Of a stretch of DNA of 33,194 nt, positions 28,529-33,194 are shown piece after piece. The notes below the pieces were generated by a model, which did not search any database, was not told the DNA's origin, and saw nothing but the letters and a program-made list of their open reading frames with translations. A program made the translations under genes and the position numbers. Origin of the DNA: a virus. Every line of letters starts with the position of its first letter. Position 1 is the stretch's first letter. Location of the stretch: positions 1 to 33,194 of the IMG/VR virus record IMGVR_UViG_3300030102_005993. The stretch is one strand, 5' to 3'.

Positions 28529-29536
28529 ATGTTTGAACATTTTTACAATGAAATCTTTAGATCAGTAATCATTGCTTTTGGATCTCTTTTCAATGGAATT
28601 GAGATTCATAAGAAAGATGCTAATGATGATACCTTTAGTATTACAAAGGTCCCACTTGCGTATGGTCCTACTCAAAAGTTCTTAGCAAGACTTGAGCAGC
28701 AGGCAGATCTAAACAAACCAGTTCAGATGACCCTACCAAGAATGTCATTTGAATTTATAGATCTGCAGTATGACCCTGGTAGAAAGGCAACACAAACTCA
28801 AGCATTTCATCCTGTTACTGATTCAGGGACAAAAACAAAAAAAGTTTTTATGCCTGTCCCATATAACATGGGTTTTGAACTTTCAATTATGACCAAATTG
28901 AATGATGATGCTTTGCAAATTGTTGAGCAAATTCTTCCTTATTTTCAACCTTCATACACACTTCCAATTAAACTTCTTGGTAGTCTTAGAGAAGTTGTTA
29001 ATGTTCCTGTGCAACTTGAAAGTGTATCAATGGTGGATGACTATGAAGGAAACTTTGATACTAGAAGAGCACTTGTTTATACTTTGAGATTCATTGCAAA
29101 GACTAATCTTTATGGACCAATTAGTGATGTCTCTAGTGATGTTATTAAAAAGGTTCAAGTTGGTTATGTTTCTGGTCAGAGAACATCATCTGGTCAGACA
29201 TATCAGAGAGATGTTTCATATAGTGTTGTACCAAGAGCAACTAAGAACTACTCTGGAAATATTCTAACAGAACTTGCTGAAAATGTTGATGCAACAGAGA
29301 CCATAATTACTGTTGCAAATGGATCAGCAATTACTGCCAAAGAATATATAACTGTTGGTGATGAGGAAATGTTTGTTGAATCTGTTGATGGTAATAATAT
29401 AACTGTTAAGAGAGGACAAGATAAGACCACATCTAGTAATCATGTCCTTGGAGCATCTGTCTCTGGTATTCAATCATCTGATTCTGGATTCATTGATATT
29501 GGCGATAACTTTGGTTTTGATGGTGGACTGATATGA
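28529..29536 (+). CDS. 15: Tail completion and sheath stabiliser gp15, with a C-terminal added module
   Basis: 335 residues against 272 in T4. gp15 caps the tail tube and sheath and forms the joint with the head. Key match: QIVEQILPYFQP at 130-141 is the same string I recall from T4 gp15, and the N-terminus (MFEHFYNEIFRSVIIAFGSL) also fits, starting like T4's MFGYFYN. The T4-like body ends near residue 215. Residues about 254-311 (ITVANGSAITAKEYITVGDE, then MFVESVDGNNITVKRGQDKT) form the IGDEIIKY-type module seen three times in the giant protein and once in the DUF4815 protein. This C-terminal addition probably faces outward. The gene ends in an ATGA overlap with gp16. Confidence 0.94.
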   Translation: MFEHFYNEIFRSVIIAFGSLFNGIEIHKKDANDDTFSITKVPLAYGPTQKFLARLEQQADLNKPVQMTLPRMSFEFIDLQYDPGRKATQTQAFHPVTDSGTKTKKVFMPVPYNMGFELSIMTKLNDDALQIVEQILPYFQPSYTLPIKLLGSLREVVNVPVQLESVSMVDDYEGNFDTRRALVYTLRFIAKTNLYGPISDVSSDVIKKVQVGYVSGQRTSSGQTYQRDVSYSVVPRATKNYSGNILTELAENVDATETIITVANGSAITAKEYITVGDEEMFVESVDGNNITVKRGQDKTTSSNHVLGASVSGIQSSDSGFIDIGDNFGFDGGLI

Positions 29537-29904
29537 CAGATGATAGTATCATAGACATCACACCAGGTAAGGAGAAACCTGCTCACCTTACCAAAGATGA
29601 TGTAGAGAAAGATTATGAATATACCAGAGGTAATCTTTACTCAATTATTGAAAAGGGACAAGAGGCAATTAATGGTATCTTAGAACTTGCTCAAGAGAGT
29701 GAGATGCCTAGAGCATATGAGGTTGCTGGTCAGTTAATTAAAAATGTTGCTGATGCCACAGACAAACTAATGACTCTTCAACAGAAACTCAAGGATGTTA
29801 ATGAGGAGCAGGTCAAGAAAGGACCCACTACAGTTAATAATGCCTTGTTTGTTGGGTCAACAGCAGAACTGCAAAAGTTATTGAAGAATAATACTGATAA
29901 ATAA
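29533..29904 (+). CDS. 16: Small terminase subunit gp16
   Basis: 123 residues against 164 in T4. gp16 forms rings that recognise viral DNA and regulate the gp17 packaging motor. The conserved core is DYEYTRGNLYSIIEKGQEAI at 27-46, then GILELAQESEMPRAYEVAGQ at 48-67 and LIKNVADATDKLMTLQQKL to about 86, all predicted helical. No long C-terminal domain is present beyond a short NNALFVGSTAELQKLL tail. The start overlaps the gp15 stop (ATGA at 29533-29536). The partner gp17 is not inside this window; two other genes follow first. Confidence 0.93.
   Translation: MTDDSIIDITPGKEKPAHLTKDDVEKDYEYTRGNLYSIIEKGQEAINGILELAQESEMPRAYEVAGQLIKNVADATDKLMTLQQKLKDVNEEQVKKGPTTVNNALFVGSTAELQKLLKNNTDK
29896..29903 (+). 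promoter_or_regulatory. Late promoter variant at the end of gp16
   Basis: GATAAATA spans the gp16 stop region, 42 bases before the fibre gene ATG. It has the same one-base variant as the element before the last gene (32323). It is likely the promoter for the fibre gene. Confidence 0.55.
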
Positions 29905-29936
29905 TACATCAGGGAGAGAAATCCCAAAGTATTATT
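29900..29936 (+). other. Two-tier RNA hairpin in the gp16-fibre gap
   Basis: AATAATAC (29900-29907) is the exact reverse complement of GTATTATT (29929-29936). Within the loop GGGA (29912-29915) pairs with TCCC (29922-29925) across GAGAAA. No U-run follows, so it does not look like a classical terminator. A transcript starting at the GATAAATA promoter would lack most of the left arm of the outer stem, so the full structure would form only in read-through RNA. Confidence 0.55.
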
Positions 29937-29945
29937 ACTAATAGA

Positions 29946-32324
29946 ATGTCTAATAAAGAGGATTTGCCGTCAATAAATGATTATCTAGAGGAGAGTGGAC
30001 TGCCCTCTTATAAAGATTTTATTGAAGAAGGAAAAGAATTACCATCAGTAGAAGAATATAAAACTTACCCTCTAGAAGAGGATCAAACCATTGAAGATGC
30101 AAATGGAAATACGTTTGCAGAAGTTATTGACGTTGTAAAAGCACCTGAATGGCAGGAATTAGTCAAATTAGTCAATGATGTAAGAAAACAAATACCTGAA
30201 ATACCTGAAATTAAGTCATATGATGATGAAATTGGTCAGATAAGTGAAAAAATTGCAGAAATTCAAGAAAATTTCTCTCAGTATGATTTAAAAAGTGATA
30301 AAATTTATGATCTAAGAGCAAAAAATGAAGAATTTGAGGCAAAATTAACTGAAATTGAGCAAAAAATACCTGAAGTGCCAGAGATTAGGTACTATGAAGG
30401 TGATATTGAGTTAATTTATGGTAAAATATCAAGAATTAAGGAAGAAATTGAATCTCTTCCTGAGGTAAAATACTACGAAAATGACCTTGATACACTTAAA
30501 TCAAGGATTGAAGAGGTAAATGACAATATTCCAACCTTCCCAAAGTGGGTTAATGAGGTAAATGAGGTCCCAGACTTTTCATGGATTGGCAAAACCTTTG
30601 GTGTTATAGATGATGACTTTAAAAAAGTAGAAAGTCACTTTGATTTAATTAAAGATACCATTGATTCAAGAGTTTCTGAACTAGTTGAAACTATTGAAGT
30701 CAAGGATTTTGAGCAAAAAGTTGATTTTAAAGATTTTAAGAATGTATATTCAGAATCTAAGGACAAAATTTATAAAGAACTTAAAGAAATCACTCTGAGG
30801 GTTTATGACCATAAGCATGAATTTAAAGATGATGACAGAAAACTAAAAAAAGCAATCTTAGGTGAGCAAAATAAGTTAAAACAAACTCTTGAGACAGAAA
30901 TTAAGAGGATCAATAAGGAAAGTGTAAAGACTGATGAGACAATTTTATCATATTTTACTAATCTGAAAGAAGAGGTAAGTAAAAAGTTTGATTCTCTTCC
31001 AGAAATCAAACATTATGACAGTGAAATTGATTCACTCAAACAAGATGTAAAATTTGTCAAGGTAAGTGTTAAAAGTTGTCTTGAAGATATTAAAAAAATA
31101 TCTGCAGATATAAAAAAGGCACAAGTTGACCTTACTGAGGGTCTACTTAATGAACCCCCTAATGAAAGAGAAACTGCTGGTGGACAAACTGATCCACTAA
31201 CACCTCTTGATCAAAAATTTGCCACTCTTGATGACCTGTCTAAACACTACAGGTTGTTTATAAACAGAATTCAAACTCAACTTTCCACAATGGGTGGTGG
31301 TGGAGCAGGATTTATTAAAGATCTTGATGATGTAACATTTGATGGAACAAATGGTCAATTACTAATTTATAATTCTACCACTTCAAAATGGGTTGGTATT
31401 GCCAGCACTGCAATTGGTGGTGCTGCAGATGAATTAGCAGAGAATACAACTGGTACAAATCTTGTACTTTCAGGAAACTTAAGTGTTGCTGGAATTGCAA
31501 CTTATGAAGATGTAAAAAACATTGACTCTATTGGAATCATTACTAGTAGAGATGATATTAACATCATTAATGATAATAAAAAGTTAAACATTGGTGCTAG
31601 TGCTGATTTACAACTTTATCACAGTGTTAGTGGTGGTGGTCAAACTTCTTTTATTGATAACAACACTGGACCTCTCTTCATTAGAAATAATGTAAATGAT
31701 GATGATGGTGGTAACATCATCATTCAAGCAAAGTCTGGTAAGGCATCTGCTGTATTTCAGGATGATGAGGGTGTAAGACTATATTATGATAATGCTGAAA
31801 AGTTTGAAACCATTTCAACTGGTGTTAATATAACTGGAGTCATAAGTGCAACTACAGCAAGAATTGGTTCAGCTACTACATTCTCAGAGGATTTAGTAGT
31901 TCAGGGTGATGCAAGAGTAACTGGCATTCTTACAATTGGAACAGCATCAATTACTCTTGATCCTAATGCCAAAAAGATTTCTGGTGTAGATGAAATTATT
32001 GTTGGAACTGCAAATACAATAAGTATAAAGCAAAACAATGAAGGTAATATTACTTTTGAAAAGCAGGATGGTAAAGAAGCATCAGTAGGTATTGGTACAA
32101 CAGTTTCAATCAACACCACTGGTATTATTACTGCTGCTACCTTACAAGCATCCACTGCATTTTTCCCTCCAATTTTAACCACAGCGCAAAGAGATGCACT
32201 TTCAGTTACTGAGGGTGCTATGATCTTTAACACAACAACTAAAAAAATGAATTTTTATGATGGCACAAATTGGGTAGAACTGCCTGGTATGACCTTGGGT
32301 CTCACTGTAGCACTTGATGGTTGA
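29946..32324 (+). CDS. Coiled-coil fibre or whisker-like virion protein
   Basis: 792 residues, probably a trimeric fibre. Residues 7-45 contain three short copies of an LPS..(D/E)(Y/F).EEG-like motif (LPSINDYLEESG, LPSYKDFIEEGK, LPSVEEYKTYPLEE), perhaps a docking sequence. Residues about 80-400 are strongly helical and charged, punctuated by PE(I/V)(K/R).Y at 87, 145, 172 and 352, as in segmented coiled coils. A glycine hinge lies at 450-455. The C-terminal half is beta-rich fibre sequence: FIKDLDDVTFDGTNGQLLIY at about 456-475 and TTAQRDALSVTEGAMIF followed by KKMNFYDGTNWVELPG near the end, both common phage fibre motifs. Domain order resembles T4 fibritin (wac) in style, but no sequence homology is claimed. 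Placed after gp16, it could be a neck, head or tail fibre. Confidence 0.88.
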   Translation: MSNKEDLPSINDYLEESGLPSYKDFIEEGKELPSVEEYKTYPLEEDQTIEDANGNTFAEVIDVVKAPEWQELVKLVNDVRKQIPEIPEIKSYDDEIGQISEKIAEIQENFSQYDLKSDKIYDLRAKNEEFEAKLTEIEQKIPEVPEIRYYEGDIELIYGKISRIKEEIESLPEVKYYENDLDTLKSRIEEVNDNIPTFPKWVNEVNEVPDFSWIGKTFGVIDDDFKKVESHFDLIKDTIDSRVSELVETIEVKDFEQKVDFKDFKNVYSESKDKIYKELKEITLRVYDHKHEFKDDDRKLKKAILGEQNKLKQTLETEIKRINKESVKTDETILSYFTNLKEEVSKKFDSLPEIKHYDSEIDSLKQDVKFVKVSVKSCLEDIKKISADIKKAQVDLTEGLLNEPPNERETAGGQTDPLTPLDQKFATLDDLSKHYRLFINRIQTQLSTMGGGGAGFIKDLDDVTFDGTNGQLLIYNSTTSKWVGIASTAIGGAADELAENTTGTNLVLSGNLSVAGIATYEDVKNIDSIGIITSRDDINIINDNKKLNIGASADLQLYHSVSGGGQTSFIDNNTGPLFIRNNVNDDDGGNIIIQAKSGKASAVFQDDEGVRLYYDNAEKFETISTGVNITGVISATTARIGSATTFSEDLVVQGDARVTGILTIGTASITLDPNAKKISGVDEIIVGTANTISIKQNNEGNITFEKQDGKEASVGIGTTVSINTTGIITAATLQASTAFFPPILTTAQRDALSVTEGAMIFNTTTKKMNFYDGTNWVELPGMTLGLTVALDG

Positions 32325-32330
32325 TAAATA
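32323..32330 (+). promoter_or_regulatory. Late promoter variant before the last gene, overlapping the fibre stop
   Basis: GATAAATA shares bases with the TGA stop of the fibre gene (32322-32324) and lies 23 bases before the ATG at 32354. It has the same GATAAATA form as the element at 29896. No Shine-Dalgarno sequence is evident between it and the start. Confidence 0.55.
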
Positions 32331-32353
32331 CTAAGAGACCTCATTTTATATCA

Positions 32354-33194
32354 ATGAAAAAGAAGTGTCCAGACGGAAAATATTATTGCTATACTGATAA
32401 AGTATGCAAAGACATTCCAAAAGGGTTCAAAATGGTTGGACCTATGGGGATGCTTCGTAAAGAGAATGGTCATTCTGTTGATGATGATTCTGAAAGCACT
32501 AAAAAGAATGGTAAGAAAAATGGTAGTGTTTCTAATGGCAATGGTAATGGCAATGGTGGTAATGGGAATGGGAGTGGCAATGGTGGATCCTCAGTAAGTG
32601 AGGATCTTAGAGATTGGTTTGGTTCAGGACCAAAGGGTGGAAAAGGTGGTGGTGGTTGGGATCGCTACAACACCAAAGGTGAGAGAATTGGCAAATGTGC
32701 AAGAGGTGAGGGTGAGGGCAAACCCAAGTGTCTTTCAAATGAAAAGGCATCAAAAATGTCTAAGGCAGAGAGAGCTGCTGCTGTAAGACGTAAAAGAAGA
32801 GAAGATCCAGTAGCAGACAGACCAGGCAAAGGAGGTAAGCCTATCATGACATCAAACAAAATTAAAGAGAGTTCATCACCACTGGTGAAACAAATTCTTG
32901 AAAAATTAGAATATGAAAGAGAGTGGAAACTTCTTGCTGAAAAGAATGTTCCAACCAATCCCTCTCTCTGGTCTAAGTTCAAGGCACAAGCAAAAGCAAA
33001 GTTTGATGTTTATCCCTCTGCATATGCTAATGGTTGGGCTGCTAAGAAGTATAAGGCAGCAGGTGGTAGTTGGAAGAAAGCAACTAAAGAAGAAGTAGAA
33101 TATCTTGATGAAAAGAAAGGTTGTGCTCATAACCATAAAGGAGAGGAGTGTCCTGTCCATGGTATGAAGGAGTGTCCTGACGAAAAAAAGATTG
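32354..33194 (+). CDS. Cys-rich protein with DUF6321-like and DUF5872-like segments (partial, runs off the edge)
   Basis: Open to the right edge; 280 residues visible, no stop. The N-terminus has a three-Cys cluster (KKCPDGKYYCYTDKVCKDIP, 3-22), followed by an acidic/basic stretch and an Asn-Gly linker (61-78). Residues about 83-165 (DLRDWFGSGPKGGKGGGGWD; YNTKGERIGKC; AAAVRRKRREDP; RPGKGGKPIM) match what I recall as DUF6321. Residues about 205-240 (KFDVYPSAYANGWAAKKYKA) match what I recall as DUF5872. Residues 257-275 hold CAHNHKGEECPVHGMKECP, a Cys/His cluster that could bind a metal. The basic RRKRRE patch suggests contact with nucleic acid. The family names are from memory and unchecked. 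The position past gp16 suggests a late structural or packaging-linked protein; the function is unknown. Confidence 0.85.
   Translation, partial: MKKKCPDGKYYCYTDKVCKDIPKGFKMVGPMGMLRKENGHSVDDDSESTKKNGKKNGSVSNGNGNGNGGNGNGSGNGGSSVSEDLRDWFGSGPKGGKGGGGWDRYNTKGERIGKCARGEGEGKPKCLSNEKASKMSKAERAAAVRRKRREDPVADRPGKGGKPIMTSNKIKESSSPLVKQILEKLEYEREWKLLAEKNVPTNPSLWSKFKAQAKAKFDVYPSAYANGWAAKKYKAAGGSWKKATKEEVEYLDEKKGCAHNHKGEECPVHGMKECPDEKKI
32534..32587 (+). repeat. AATGGN hexamer-like repeat encoding an Asn-Gly linker
   Basis: Eighteen codons alternate Asn and Gly (with one Ser) through near-repeats of AATGGC/AATGGT/AATGGG, residues 61-78 of the last gene. It is probably a flexible linker between the N-terminal Cys cluster and the DUF6321-like domain, with in-frame length variation expected. 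Confidence 0.85.

Noticed and set aside
29900-29936. Hairpin as a rho-independent terminator
   Set aside because: The outer stem is A/T-only apart from one pair and no run of T follows, so it does not meet the usual form. It is listed as an RNA structure.
32598-33160. Overlapping frames on both strands at the right edge (32598-32786 +, 32665-32982 -, 32906-33160 -, 32913-33098 +)
   Set aside because: The frame opening at 32354 covers all of them, reads 280 codons without a stop and contains recognisable DUF6321- and DUF5872-like sequence. The others have no such content.

Overview
The window reads as part of the late structural region of a T4-like myovirus from an AT-rich marine lineage, of the cyanophage/pelagiphage type. 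The basis is recognisable T4 homologues (gp25, gp6, gp8, gp13, gp14, gp15, gp16) in one direction, T4-style late promoters (TATAAATA and variants) in the gaps, and protein families I know from marine T4-like phages (a DUF4815 giant baseplate protein; a final gene with DUF6321- and DUF5872-like segments). GC is roughly one third by eye, arginine is almost always AGA, and CpG is very rare. The host (Prochlorococcus, Synechococcus, SAR11 or other) cannot be fixed from this window. No tRNA, integrase, transposase, CRISPR or metabolic gene was seen.

Layout. All 14 genes are on the + strand and no gap exceeds about 50 bases. (1) 42-722 is a small conserved-looking protein of unknown role. (2) 771-16925 is a baseplate wedge block: gp25, gp6, an 11,988-bp gene for a 3995-residue protein in the place where T4 has gp7, then gp8. 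(3) 16932-24509 is a 2525-residue DUF4815 protein where T4 has gp9-gp12, followed by two small translationally coupled genes (24506-24727 and 24720-25103). (4) 25131-29536 is the neck and tail-completion block: gp13, a greatly enlarged gp14 and a C-terminally extended gp15. (5) 29533-29904 is the small terminase subunit gp16. (6) 29946-32324 is a coiled-coil fibre or whisker-like protein. (7) From 32354 past the right edge runs a Cys-rich, NG-linker protein; a large terminase gene is not in the window.

How the genes work together. gp25, gp6, the giant protein and gp8 would build the baseplate wedges. The DUF4815 protein would extend the outer baseplate toward host-binding parts. gp13/gp14 close the filled head, gp15 caps the tail tube and sheath, and gp16 recognises DNA for packaging. 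The fibre probably decorates the neck or another part of the particle.

The most interesting signal is that four short beta-rich modules recur across five otherwise unrelated structural proteins (the giant protein, gp8, the DUF4815 protein, gp14 and gp15). They account for much of the size increase over T4. gp14 in particular carries an insertion of about 600 residues. The long repeat-rich genes also show extreme CpG depletion, about 0.4-0.9 per kb by eye, far below what the base composition predicts.
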